Below, piece after piece: positions 1 to 7,333 of a stretch of 21,980 nt of DNA. The notes below the pieces were generated by a model. The model made no database searches. It was given only the letters and a program-made list of their open reading frames with translations, and was not told the DNA's origin. The stretch is from a virus: the IMG/VR virus record IMGVR_UViG_3300003937_000195, positions 1 through 21,980 of that record; one strand, given 5' to 3'. Positions within the stretch are counted from its first letter, which is position 1. The number at the start of each line of letters is the position of its first letter. The position numbers and the translations under genes were made by a program.

Positions 1-3
1 CAT

Positions 4-225
4 ATGATTGGACCAGGTCAGTTAGACGCTAATGCTATGTTTGAAGATATATGGGTGAACGTACAAGATGAAGATTTAGAAAACCCATTACCAGGTTGGA
101 TACCACAAGAAGAAAAATTACGATTCGAGTGGGAAGGTGAACCAGACAATACAGTTAAGTTGCCTAAATATAAGGGAGGAAGACCAGTAATATTGAGAGC
201 AAGACCAGAAGATGTATGGGAATAA
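4..225 (+). CDS. Hypothetical acidic protein, possibly the 3' part of a longer gene
   Basis: This frame is open from the first base of the window, so the Met at position 4 may be internal and the true start may lie upstream. The 73 visible residues are acidic and rich in Trp and Pro, with several Trp residues (WVNV, PGWIP, FEWEG, DVWE). There is no membrane segment, and I recognise no family. The stop is followed directly by the next start (TAAATG), which indicates that it is translated as part of the operon leading to uvsX. It is a real coding region by context; its function is unknown. Confidence 0.6.
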   Translation: MIGPGQLDANAMFEDIWVNVQDEDLENPLPGWIPQEEKLRFEWEGEPDNTVKLPKYKGGRPVILRARPEDVWE

Positions 226-357
226 ATGCAGATTATTATATACAAACAACAAAAGTATATGACATATAATTTTCATAGATCAGAGCTTGACATTATCAGA
301 AAGATATGTTATGATTTAGGTATAAAATATTATTGTATTAACTATCAAGGAGAATAA
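226..357 (+). CDS. Small hypothetical protein, 43 aa
   Basis: This short frame fills the whole gap between the upstream gene and uvsX. Its ATG follows the upstream stop immediately (TAAATG), and its own TAA touches the uvsX ATG. The product is tyrosine-rich and basic in its first half (MQIIIYKQQKYMTYNF) and ends KYYCINYQGE. The last codons, CAA GGA GAA, also supply the AAGGAG ribosome site for uvsX, so part of the codon choice may serve the next gene. I recognise no family. Exact packing between two genes is the main support. Confidence 0.55.
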   Translation: MQIIIYKQQKYMTYNFHRSELDIIRKICYDLGIKYYCINYQGE

Positions 358-1380
358 ATGAGTAATGATTTTTTGAAAGACATAATTAAAGAAACTGGCA
401 ATGAATATGCTAGTTTAGCAAGTGAGGGACTGGACACAGGTGATGTTGATAGTTTTATTGACACAGGATCGTATGCTTTAAATGGTTTACTATCTGGTTC
501 AATCTATGGAGGCTTGCCGTCAAATAAAATTACTGCTATCGCAGGTGAAGCTGCAACAGGTAAAACTTTCTTTGCATTAGGTATTATAAAACACTTCCTT
601 GATAAGAACAAAGACGCAGGTGTAATTTACTTTGAGTCTGAAAGTGCATTAACAAAAGATTTAATTGAGGCTCGTGCTATTGATAGTAAAAGAATGGTTG
701 TAGTGCCAGTTTCTACAGTACAAGAGTTTAGACATCAATCAATCAAAGTGATTGACAAGTATATAGAACATAGTGAAGACAAAAGAAAACCATTGATGTT
801 TGTATTAGATAGTTTAGGTATGTTATCTACTACAAAAGAAATGGAAGATACTGCTGAAGGTAAAGAAACTAGAGATATGACAAGGTCTCAAATTGTTAAG
901 GCTGCATTTAGAGTTTTAACATTGAAATTAGGTAAGGCAAAAGTGCCAATGATTATGACCAACCACACTTATGATGTGATTGGTTCAATGTTTCCACAAA
1001 AAGAAATGGGCGGTGGTTCAGGTTTGAAATACGCTGCTAGTAATATTGTATACCTATCTAAAAGAAAAGAAAAAGATGGTAAAGAGATTATAGGTAATAT
1101 AATACATTGTAAGAATTATAAGTCAAGGCTGACAAAAGAAAACGCTAAGATTGATGTAAGATTAACTTACGACAAAGGTTTAGATAAACATTATGGTTTA
1201 TTAGACCTGGCAATTAAACACGGTATATTTAAATCAGTATCAACAAGAGTAGAATTACCAGACGGAAGTAAACAGTATGCTAAAACAATCAATAATGAAC
1301 CTGACAAATTCTTTACTAAAGAGATTCTCGCTAAGATTGACCAAGCAGCCAAAAAAGAGTTTCTCTATGGCACAGAATAA
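358..1380 (+). CDS. uvsX: UvsX-type RecA/Rad51-family recombinase
   Basis: This is a strand-exchange ATPase that coats single-stranded DNA in recombination-dependent phage replication and repair, normally working with UvsY and the gene 32 protein. At 340 residues it is shorter than T4 UvsX (about 390) and close to the cyanophage versions. The Walker A motif is GEAATGKT (residues 63-70). A Walker B-like strand, [12 protein letters not shown], lies near residue 150. A RecA-type stretch, MIMTNHTYD, is followed by a glycine-rich [17 protein letters not shown] segment matching the DNA-binding loop region. The start is supported by AAGGAG just upstream. It heads a replication cluster that includes the helicase at 2191. 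The family call is firm; the symbol rests on T4-like context. Confidence 0.93.
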   Translation: MSNDFLKDIIKETGNEYASLASEGLDTGDVDSFIDTGSYALNGLLSGSIYGGLPSNKITAIAGEAATGKTFFALGIIKHFLDKNKDAGVIYFESESALTKDLIEARAIDSKRMVVVPVSTVQEFRHQSIKVIDKYIEHSEDKRKPLMFVLDSLGMLSTTKEMEDTAEGKETRDMTRSQIVKAAFRVLTLKLGKAKVPMIMTNHTYDVIGSMFPQKEMGGGSGLKYAASNIVYLSKRKEKDGKEIIGNIIHCKNYKSRLTKENAKIDVRLTYDKGLDKHYGLLDLAIKHGIFKSVSTRVELPDGSKQYAKTINNEPDKFFTKEILAKIDQAAKKEFLYGTE

Positions 1381-1657
1381 AAGATACGTCTTTGCTCAAA
1401 GAGATGTTGACGATTATAGTTGTATAAAGATTGTAGAAGGACAATATCAGGATATCATATACACATATGGGCACGTAAAATTTGCCTCCGAGGAAAATGA
1501 CCAAGGTCAGTTACCTTTAAAATTTGATTATGATATAAAGAAAAATCCTAACAATGTTGACACCACAAGTATTGATTTTAGAAATTACATTGGTGATATA
1601 TTAATAGAAGTAGTTGAGAAACAATTGGAAAATGGAACAATTAGATTTGACAAATAA
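1366..1657 (+). CDS. Hypothetical protein, 96 aa
   Basis: I chose the ATG at 1366, which overlaps the end of uvsX by 15 bases and sits behind a purine-rich AAAAAAGAG stretch. An open frame extends upstream to 1277, but that part is only the second frame of uvsX. The product begins [19 protein letters not shown] and looks like a small mixed alpha/beta protein: an Ile/Tyr-rich strand segment around [13 protein letters not shown] and a C-terminal helix ending [17 protein letters not shown]. There are no membrane segments, and I recognise no family. Its place between uvsX and the oxygenase suggests expression with the replication genes. Confidence 0.7.
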
Positions 1658-2198
1658 GTATATAAAAACTTATGATAATGTTTTGACAAAAGAAAACTGT
1701 CAGCATTTAATAGATAAATTTGAAGACTCATCCTCACAATGGGTTAAAACAGATTTAGATAACCATAGACATTTTACAGAAATCAATTTAAATTTACACA
1801 AGGATTGGCAAGACTATGCTAAATTATTATTTGATAAGTGTAGATCACTTGTTGACAAATATACAAAAGATGTTAAAATAGATAATGTAAAACAATGGCC
1901 AGAAACTTTTGGCTTTGAACAGATAAGATTTAAGAAATACGAAGACAATGATAAAGATGAGTTTAAACAACACGTTGATGTTACAGATTACAATAGTGCT
2001 AGGAGATTTTTAGTTATATTTTTATATTTAAATGATAATGATGGCGGCGAAACAACATTTGCAGATTATGATATTAGAGTTAAACCACAAGCTGGTAAGG
2101 CTCTTTTGTTTCCCCCATTGTGGACTTACCAACACACAGGTGAAAAACCAAAAAATAAACCAAAGTATATTGTAGGAACTTATCTCCATTATGTCTGA
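1632..2198 (+). CDS. 2-oxoglutarate/Fe(II)-dependent oxygenase, prolyl 4-hydroxylase type
   Basis: The predicted product is a soluble dioxygenase that uses Fe(II), O2 and 2-oxoglutarate to hydroxylate a substrate. From the ATG at 1632 it is 188 residues. A TTG 18 bases upstream is in frame, but the ATG is preferred. The jelly-roll core shows HVD (H114, D116), the strand RRFLVIFLYLN, GGETTF, then KPQAGKALLFPP, H168 of the QHTGEKP segment and K178 as the likely 2-oxoglutarate-binding residue. The metal-binding H-x-D...H triad is therefore intact. Such oxygenases are common in T4-like marine phages, and their substrates are mostly unknown. It overlaps its neighbours on both sides, by 26 bases upstream and 8 bases with the helicase. 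Confidence 0.88.
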   Translation: MEQLDLTNKYIKTYDNVLTKENCQHLIDKFEDSSSQWVKTDLDNHRHFTEINLNLHKDWQDYAKLLFDKCRSLVDKYTKDVKIDNVKQWPETFGFEQIRFKKYEDNDKDEFKQHVDVTDYNSARRFLVIFLYLNDNDGGETTFADYDIRVKPQAGKALLFPPLWTYQHTGEKPKNKPKYIVGTYLHYV

Positions 2199-3582
2199 TC
2201 AATTTGAAAAAACACTTTTATCCAATCTAATATTCAACGAAGATTTTACTCGTAAAGTTATTCCTTTTCTAAAGGAAGATTTCTTTAAAGATAGGGATCA
2301 AGTAACTTTATTTAACATCATTAATACCTTTGTTATAAAATATAATAATCTTCCTACAAAAGAAGCCATATCAGTTGAGCTATCTAATAACAAAACACTT
2401 ACCGAAGACGAATTTAAAAATACAAATCAATTATTAAACAGTTTAACATATGACGAAGTTGAACAACAATGGTTGTTAGATACAACTGAAAGATGGTGTA
2501 AAGATCGTGCTGTTTATAATGCTGTACTCAAAGGTATAAAAATTATAGATGGTAAAGATAAGAAACATACACCAGAAGCAATACCAACTATATTATCAGA
2601 AGCACTTGGTGTTTCATTTGATTCACACATAGGACACGATTATTTAAAACAAACAGAAGACCGATTTGAATATTACCATAGAACTGAAGAAAGATTAAAA
2701 TTTGATTTAAGTTATTTTAATAGAATTACAAAGGGTGGCTTACCACCAAAAACTTTAAACGTAGCACTTGCAGGCACAGGTGTAGGTAAATCTTTGTTTA
2801 TGTGCCATCTGGCTGCGTCTATGATAAGTCAAGGTAAGAATGTATTGTACATTACTTTAGAGATGGCTGAAGAAAGAATTGCTGAAAGAATAGACGCCAA
2901 CTTATTAGATGTAACCATTGATGACCTTTATGAAATGCCTAAAGCGATTTATGATAATAAAGTTTCTAAACTTCAAAACAAAATAAATGGTCAACTTATT
3001 ATAAAAGAATACCCTACTGCTGCTGCTCATAGTGGTCATTTTAAAAATTTACTTGATGAACTTGCATTAAAGAAATCATTTAAACCAGATGTATTGTTTA
3101 TAGATTATTTAAATATATGTTCAAGTAGTAGATTTAAAGGTGGAAACATATCATCATATTTTTATGTTAAGGCAATCGCTGAAGAATTAAGAGGCCTTGC
3201 AGTACAATATAATGTACCAATAATGTCTGCTACACAAACAACAAGAACTGGTTATATGTCAAGTGATGTGGGGTTAGAGGATACTTCAGAAAGTTTTGGT
3301 CTTCCTGCAACAGCAGACTTTATGTTTGCTCTTATATCAAATGAAGAATTAGAAGAACTTAATCAGATGAAAGTTAAACAATTAAAAAATAGATACAATG
3401 ATCCTGCAATCAATAGAGCATTTATCATAGGTGTTGATAGAGCTAAAATGAGATTGTATGATGTAGAACAAACAGCACAACAGATTGTAGATAGTAATCA
3501 GGAATCAAAAGAGAATATAGAGAAACCATCAGGTCCACAACCTGCTGAAGCGTATGATAAATTTTCAGATTTTAAAGTATGA
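2191..3582 (+). CDS. 41: Replicative DNA helicase, DnaB/T4 gp41 family
   Basis: This is the hexameric 5'-3' helicase that unwinds the fork and recruits primase. It has 463 residues, like T4 gp41 (about 475). An N-terminal helical domain (about 1-150) precedes the RecA-like motor. Walker A is AGTGVGKS (194-201), preceded by GGLPPKTLNVAL, a hallmark of this family. The catalytic Glu region, LYITLEMAEERIAERID, is near 219-235, and Walker B is VLFIDYLNI (301-309). A later SATQTTRTGYMSSD segment fits motif H3, and GVDRAKMR fits the arginine-finger region. The C-terminal tail (about 430-463) is polar and Pro/Glu-rich, probably disordered. The start overlaps the oxygenase stop. Confidence 0.93.
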   Translation: MSDQFEKTLLSNLIFNEDFTRKVIPFLKEDFFKDRDQVTLFNIINTFVIKYNNLPTKEAISVELSNNKTLTEDEFKNTNQLLNSLTYDEVEQQWLLDTTERWCKDRAVYNAVLKGIKIIDGKDKKHTPEAIPTILSEALGVSFDSHIGHDYLKQTEDRFEYYHRTEERLKFDLSYFNRITKGGLPPKTLNVALAGTGVGKSLFMCHLAASMISQGKNVLYITLEMAEERIAERIDANLLDVTIDDLYEMPKAIYDNKVSKLQNKINGQLIIKEYPTAAAHSGHFKNLLDELALKKSFKPDVLFIDYLNICSSSRFKGGNISSYFYVKAIAEELRGLAVQYNVPIMSATQTTRTGYMSSDVGLEDTSESFGLPATADFMFALISNEELEELNQMKVKQLKNRYNDPAINRAFIIGVDRAKMRLYDVEQTAQQIVDSNQESKENIEKPSGPQPAEAYDKFSDFKV

Positions 3583-3881
3583 TTAAAAAGATGAACAAAC
3601 CTGCAAGAAAAAGAAAACCATCCATCTATTATAAAACAGAAATGGTTAAAGTAAAAGGTGATATACTTTGGCGTGCTGTAGAAATGCCAAGTAAATTAGT
3701 TTTGAAAGAATCATTTTTTGAGGAAGATGTCAAACAACTTGTTAAGTTTCAGAACAAACACAAGACATTTGGTGTATTTGGATTTCCTAAATTTTTTGAT
3801 ATAAGAAAATCAGAGGAAATAATACTAGATAATGGTAAATCTTCTTATAATCACCCACCATCCACAAGAGGTCGCAGATAG
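3579..3881 (+). CDS. Small basic hypothetical protein, 100 aa
   Basis: The ATG at 3579 overlaps the helicase stop (ATGA). A second Met four codons later (3591) is a possible alternative start. The first 15 residues are strongly basic (KKMNKPARKRKP). The rest reads as a compact domain of strands and a helix: YYKTEMVKVKGDILWRAVE, FFEEDVKQLVKFQNKHK, FGVFGFPKFFDI. The C-terminus is basic and polar (HPPSTRGRR). This suggests a nucleic-acid-associated or structural small protein, but I recognise no family. Its place after the helicase fits the replication operon, of which it is the last gene before a short gap. Confidence 0.72.
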   Translation: MIKKMNKPARKRKPSIYYKTEMVKVKGDILWRAVEMPSKLVLKESFFEEDVKQLVKFQNKHKTFGVFGFPKFFDIRKSEEIILDNGKSSYNHPPSTRGRR

Positions 3882-3886
3882 ACATA

Positions 3887-3894
3887 CATAAATA
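3887..3894 (+). promoter_or_regulatory. Weak T4-type late promoter candidate (CATAAATA)
   Basis: CATAAATA differs from the T4 late -10 consensus TATAAATA at one base and lies in the 18-base gap before the gene at 3900. If it works with standard late-promoter spacing, transcription would begin at or within a few bases of the ATG. It is weaker than the three exact matches elsewhere in this window. Confidence 0.35.
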
Positions 3895-3899
3895 TATGT

Positions 3900-5057
3900 A
3901 TGGCAGGTGCAATAGAAACAAAAAAACAAGAGAATGGCTCAAAGGTCGTATTTGAGTCTGTAATAGAAAAAGGACAGTTCCCAGCAACGTCTTTAATTGA
4001 AAAGGTATATCCCAATGTACCTGCAAAGTGGGTTGACACTTACAAACTCCAATCAACAGCCCTTAAAAAATATTTAGGTTATCATAAACATTTTGTTTAT
4101 AGTAGAGATGAAGGTATAATGCCTTTCATTGAAAAACTAGCGAATAAAAAAATGGGTGTGTCTAAAAAGGATGCTTGGAATCCTATGGACATTATCATAG
4201 TTAAAAAACAAGCTGAAGCTAAGGTAATGAAACAGATTGAGAAGATAGCAGACACTAATGGTATGTTACCTAAAGATAAACTTATACAGTTAAATCTTTA
4301 TATGAAAGACCTTTTACAAAAAAGAATTATGATACCTATTTCTCTTAAAGAGATAAAGGTAGGTGTAAGAGAAGCTCATATTGATGAATCTAATGTAGGT
4401 GCAAAGTCAAAAGGTGTAAGATTTAGGTTAGTTCCTAAATCATTAACTTGTGATTTAGATGTAACCAAACCACCTCTATTAGATACAGGAGAGTTTGGTT
4501 TTAAAATGTTTGTAGATGATGAGATGGTCAAAGTGCAAGTAAGAAGTTTTAGATATAGTAAACCAAGCACAAGTGTACAAACAGATTTAACTCCTATAGG
4601 TCGTCAAAGTGGTGCCAAATTAGGTAAAGCAGCTGCTGACGCAATGGTTCAGTTTTTAACAAAAGCTAATTTACAAAGACCTCTATCACCAACACAAGAT
4701 CCAATGATTGCAGTTGATGGTAAATTTACAAAAGCTCAAATAAATTTTTGGGATAAATTTTACAAAACTATAAAAGATGTTGCGATAGAAAAAGAGAAAG
4801 TAAATTGGGATGCACCAATAGATTTAGGTAGTAAACGTGTTACCTTTCAAAGAATAATAGAATATTGTTTAGCAAATAAAGACAAAGATAGAAATGTTTT
4901 AGGTAGATTGTATTCAAAATTAGTAACATTAAGACATATAAAAATGTATCAAACTATAAGTCAGAAGAAAAAATTTAATGAATGGTTAAGTGTTCTATAT
5001 TATGGTGCTAAAAAAGAGTTTTCAGATACAAACGGCCCTTTCATAAAGATATATTAA
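3900..5057 (+). CDS. Hypothetical protein, 385 aa
   Basis: I do not recognise this family with confidence. The N-terminal part contains VEKVYPN-like and KWVDTYKLQSTALKKYLG segments, then WNPMDIIIVKK near residue 95. The middle is a long helical stretch rich in Lys and Glu (KVMKQIEKIADTNGMLPKDKLIQLNLYMKDLLQ), followed by a beta-rich region with KGVRFRLVPKS and GEFGFKMFVDDEMVKVQVRSF. The C-terminal third is alpha-helical. There is no signal peptide or membrane segment. The ATG has no good ribosome site close by; an AGAGG lies about 20 bases upstream. The next in-frame Met is much further in, so this start is kept. By position it may be replication-related or late. Confidence 0.8.
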   Translation: MAGAIETKKQENGSKVVFESVIEKGQFPATSLIEKVYPNVPAKWVDTYKLQSTALKKYLGYHKHFVYSRDEGIMPFIEKLANKKMGVSKKDAWNPMDIIIVKKQAEAKVMKQIEKIADTNGMLPKDKLIQLNLYMKDLLQKRIMIPISLKEIKVGVREAHIDESNVGAKSKGVRFRLVPKSLTCDLDVTKPPLLDTGEFGFKMFVDDEMVKVQVRSFRYSKPSTSVQTDLTPIGRQSGAKLGKAAADAMVQFLTKANLQRPLSPTQDPMIAVDGKFTKAQINFWDKFYKTIKDVAIEKEKVNWDAPIDLGSKRVTFQRIIEYCLANKDKDRNVLGRLYSKLVTLRHIKMYQTISQKKKFNEWLSVLYYGAKKEFSDTNGPFIKIY

Positions 5058-5065
5058 TATAAATA
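5058..5065 (+). promoter_or_regulatory. T4-type late promoter (exact TATAAATA)
   Basis: This is an exact match to the T4 late promoter element used by the gp55 sigma factor with gp33/gp45. It overlaps the end of the upstream gene by no more than a base or two and lies about 90 bases before the ATG at 5157. A sigma70-like promoter follows it, so the enzyme block probably has both early and late transcription. Confidence 0.7.
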
Positions 5066-5109
5066 GTCAAGTAAGTAGTGATTTATTAATGGAACTAGTG
5101 GATTTTCGC

Positions 5110-5138
5110 TTGACTAAAAGCGTCAAATTTGTTATAAT
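5110..5138 (+). promoter_or_regulatory. Sigma70-type promoter (TTGACT - 17 bp - TATAAT)
   Basis: The -35 TTGACT (5110-5115) and the -10 TATAAT (5133-5138) are separated by exactly 17 bases, which is nearly a perfect housekeeping promoter. Expected transcription starts near 5145, just before the GGGAG ribosome site for 5157. The -35 box is part of an inverted repeat, TTGAC (5110-5114) with GTCAA (5122-5126). It also pairs with AGTCAAG at 5065-5071. A repressor or structure could therefore act here. Confidence 0.75.
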
Positions 5139-5156
5139 GGACATAGTGGGAGACAA

Positions 5157-6380
5157 ATGTATAGTTTTAAACAATATTTAAATGAGGCAAAGAACACTCA
5201 TTTAGAACATTTAGAAGACGAAATAATTAATAACGGTTACGAAGGTGGCCTTAACGCAGTAGAATTTCTTAAATCATTAAGAAATATGCTGACAGGATCA
5301 TCACGTAAACGTTTAAATGTATCTGTTAAATGGGATGGAGCACCAGCAGTATTCTGTGGTATCAATCCTGAAAACGGAAAGTTCTTTGTTGGATCAAAAT
5401 CTGTATTCAACGTCACTCCTAAAATCAATTACACACAAGCAGACATAAGAAGAAATCACGGTGGTGGTTTAGCAAAAAAATTAGCAATCTGTTTAAAAGA
5501 ATTGCCGAAACTTAATATAAGTGGTGTTGTACAAGGCGACTTGTTATTTACACCAGGTGATATTAAGTCGGTATCTATAAGAGGTGAGGATGCTATTGCA
5601 TTTACACCTAATACTATAACATATGCCGTCCCAGAAAATACTGACCTTGCCAGAAGAATTACAAGAGCTAAATTAGGTATCATTTTTCACACTACTTACA
5701 CAGGAAGAAAAATGGCAGACTTAAAAGCAGGCTTTGGCGTCAATGTAAAACGATTAGCAAAGACGCCATCAGTATTTTTTGATGACGCAAGTTATAAAGA
5801 CTCATCTGGTGTTGCTACATTTACAACTGCTGAAAGCGCTCAGTATGATGGTATGTTAAGAATGGCAATGGGATCAATATCAAAAGGTAAAAGAATTTTA
5901 GATTTATTAAAAAGACAAACCAATATATTATCAGTTGGTGCAAGATTAAAAATATATTTTAACACAATGATTAGACAAGGTCAATCAGTTAGTAATGTTA
6001 AAAGATTACAAGCAGATTTTAGAAAATATTATGCTTCAGTTTTAGATGATGAAATGTCTAAAAGAAAAACAGATACAGCTAAAAGAAAATACAAAGCAAT
6101 AAGAGATGATGGTTTAAAATTTATTGATAGATATGATAATGAAATTTACTTTGCAATTGCAAGTTATGTTACCTTACAAAGAGCTAAAACTTTTCTTGTA
6201 AGTAAGATGAATCAAATAAAATCTATTGGTACATTTTTACAAAAAGGCAATGGGTTTGTAGTAACAAATCCTGAAGGTTATGTTGCTGTTGATAGAATGG
6301 GTAACGCAGTAAAATTAGTAGATAGACTAGAGTTTAGTACCGCAAACTTTACTTTAGCAAAAAATTGGGTAAAAGGATAA
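5157..6380 (+). CDS. KxDG-motif protein, possible covalent nucleotidyltransferase/ligase-like; N-terminal capsid-targeting-like tag
   Basis: This is a 407-residue protein of a phage family that I believe corresponds to DUF6267. The start follows GGGAG. The first ten residues, MYSFKQYLNE, match the tag shared by several genes here, with a possible cleavage before Ala11. VSVKWDGAPAVFCG carries K58-W-D-G61, which resembles nucleotidyltransferase motif I (KxDG) of DNA and RNA ligases. Further on, VVQGDLLF (124-131) resembles motif III, and AIAFTPNTITYAVP (146-159) could correspond to motif IV. The C-terminal half is helical and basic. The ligase relation is my inference from motif order; the family has no described function that I can state. 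It is the first gene after a dual promoter and leads the enzyme block. Confidence 0.82.
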   Translation: MYSFKQYLNEAKNTHLEHLEDEIINNGYEGGLNAVEFLKSLRNMLTGSSRKRLNVSVKWDGAPAVFCGINPENGKFFVGSKSVFNVTPKINYTQADIRRNHGGGLAKKLAICLKELPKLNISGVVQGDLLFTPGDIKSVSIRGEDAIAFTPNTITYAVPENTDLARRITRAKLGIIFHTTYTGRKMADLKAGFGVNVKRLAKTPSVFFDDASYKDSSGVATFTTAESAQYDGMLRMAMGSISKGKRILDLLKRQTNILSVGARLKIYFNTMIRQGQSVSNVKRLQADFRKYYASVLDDEMSKRKTDTAKRKYKAIRDDGLKFIDRYDNEIYFAIASYVTLQRAKTFLVSKMNQIKSIGTFLQKGNGFVVTNPEGYVAVDRMGNAVKLVDRLEFSTANFTLAKNWVKG

Positions 6381-6460
6381 TGAATAAACAATACGCTTAT
6401 TTTCTTTTGAAAAAAAAGAGAATGCAAAAGAAAAGAAAACCAAGAAAGAGAAAGAAATGA
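6380..6460 (+). CDS. Very small basic protein, 26 aa
   Basis: The ATG overlaps the previous stop (TAATG), with AAAAGGA as ribosome site. The product starts MNKQYAYFLLKKKRMQ, and its second half is almost all Lys and Arg with one Pro. The overlap at both ends (ATGA into the next gene) and the extreme composition suggest a real small basic protein, perhaps nucleic-acid-binding, or an element for coupling translation. No family is recognised. Confidence 0.5.
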   Translation: MNKQYAYFLLKKKRMQKKRKPRKRKK

Positions 6461-6585
6461 TAACGTCTATAAAAAAATTATATAATTGGAAGATTAATCT
6501 AATCAGAAAGTATCCTGTTTGGTGTGCTTATGGTGCTTGGGTTGAAGGATTCCTAATAGCATTGCTAATAGTATGGATATGGTAA
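6457..6585 (+). CDS. Small single-pass membrane protein, 42 aa
   Basis: The start overlaps the previous stop (ATGA), behind a purine-rich AAGAGAAAGAA stretch. The N-terminal half is basic and polar (MITSIKKLYNWKINLIRKYP). The C-terminal half is one hydrophobic segment, CAYGAWVEGFLIALLIVWIW, which runs to the end. The probable topology is cytoplasmic N-terminus with a C-terminal membrane anchor. No family is recognised. Confidence 0.6.
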   Translation: MITSIKKLYNWKINLIRKYPVWCAYGAWVEGFLIALLIVWIW

Positions 6586-6586
6586 A

Positions 6587-6754
6587 ATGATTACTGTAGA
6601 AAAAAGATATAAGGATTCAAATGACAAATGGGAATTTGATATGATTTATGTTGATGGTATGGAAGGCGGGAAACAAAGAGAAGAAGACCTTGCTAAACAA
6701 ATGGAAGATAAAGATAGTGAAAGTCATTTTGAATATAGAGTAGAACGTAAATGA
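6587..6754 (+). CDS. Small acidic hypothetical protein, 55 aa
   Basis: The ATG begins one base after the previous stop, and the gene ends in an ATGA overlap with the adenylate kinase gene. The product begins MITVEKRYKDSNDKWEFD and is rich in Glu, Asp and Lys; the second half is probably a charged helix (KQREEDLAKQMEDKDSESHF). There is no membrane segment and no family that I recognise. Tight coupling to its neighbours supports translation. Confidence 0.6.
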   Translation: MITVEKRYKDSNDKWEFDMIYVDGMEGGKQREEDLAKQMEDKDSESHFEYRVERK

Positions 6755-7332
6755 AAGGTTTTAGAGATTTTATATTTGAACAAATAGGTCGTATGAGAAT
6801 TGTGATGTTAGGTGGACCAGGTTCAGGTAAATCTACTTATGCAGAATATTTAATTAAACACTTTGATATAACACATATTTACCCAGGTGATATGTTAAGA
6901 AAAGAAATGGAAAAAAAGAGTGAAATAGGAAAAGAAATAAAAGATTTAATGGCAAAAGGTAAGTTTGCTCCTAATGATATTGTTTTAGAATTAATAAAAA
7001 AGAAAGTTGATCAATCACCTAAAGGTTATGTGTTTGATGGATGGCCAAGATATATGGAACAAGTTAATGATATGCTAAAGGCACAAATAGGTTACGACCG
7101 TGCAGTATTTTTGAACGTAAGTAAAGAGGAAGTTATGAAAAGATTGTTAGCAAGAGGTCGTGCTGATGATACAGTTGATATTATTAATGATAGAATTGCT
7201 TTATATAAAAAAGAAACAGGTCCTGTTGTTGAATACTTTAGAAAGCAACCAGGATTTATTGAAATAAAAGCAGAGGGTGGCACACCTAAAGAAACGGCCA
7301 ACGAAATTATAAACAGAATAGAAGGAGAATAA
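6751..7332 (+). CDS. adk: Adenylate kinase with N-terminal capsid-targeting-like extension
   Basis: The enzyme should catalyse ATP + AMP to 2 ADP. It shows the full short-type adenylate kinase pattern: P-loop GGPGSGKST (21-29), IYPGDMLR for AMP binding (compare S-x-GD-x-LR), GKFAPNDIV, FDGWPR (95-100, in place of the usual DGFPR), RGRADD (135-140), and the DR-x-x-x-Y-x-x-x-T-x-P segment. There is no zinc LID. The normal start of such enzymes would align with Met15 (MRIVMLGG). The extra 14 residues, MKGFRDFIFEQIGR, match the tag on neighbouring proteins, with possible cleavage after Glu10. ATGA coupling to the upstream gene supports the longer start. A related kinase activity (UMP/CMP) is possible but less likely. 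Confidence 0.9.
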   Translation: MKGFRDFIFEQIGRMRIVMLGGPGSGKSTYAEYLIKHFDITHIYPGDMLRKEMEKKSEIGKEIKDLMAKGKFAPNDIVLELIKKKVDQSPKGYVFDGWPRYMEQVNDMLKAQIGYDRAVFLNVSKEEVMKRLLARGRADDTVDIINDRIALYKKETGPVVEYFRKQPGFIEIKAEGGTPKETANEIINRIEGE

Positions 7333-7333
7333 A

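Noticed and set aside
1277-1365. Longer start for the 96-residue protein
   Set aside because: The added part lies wholly inside uvsX in another frame, with no ribosome site; the ATG at 1366 gives a normal short overlap.
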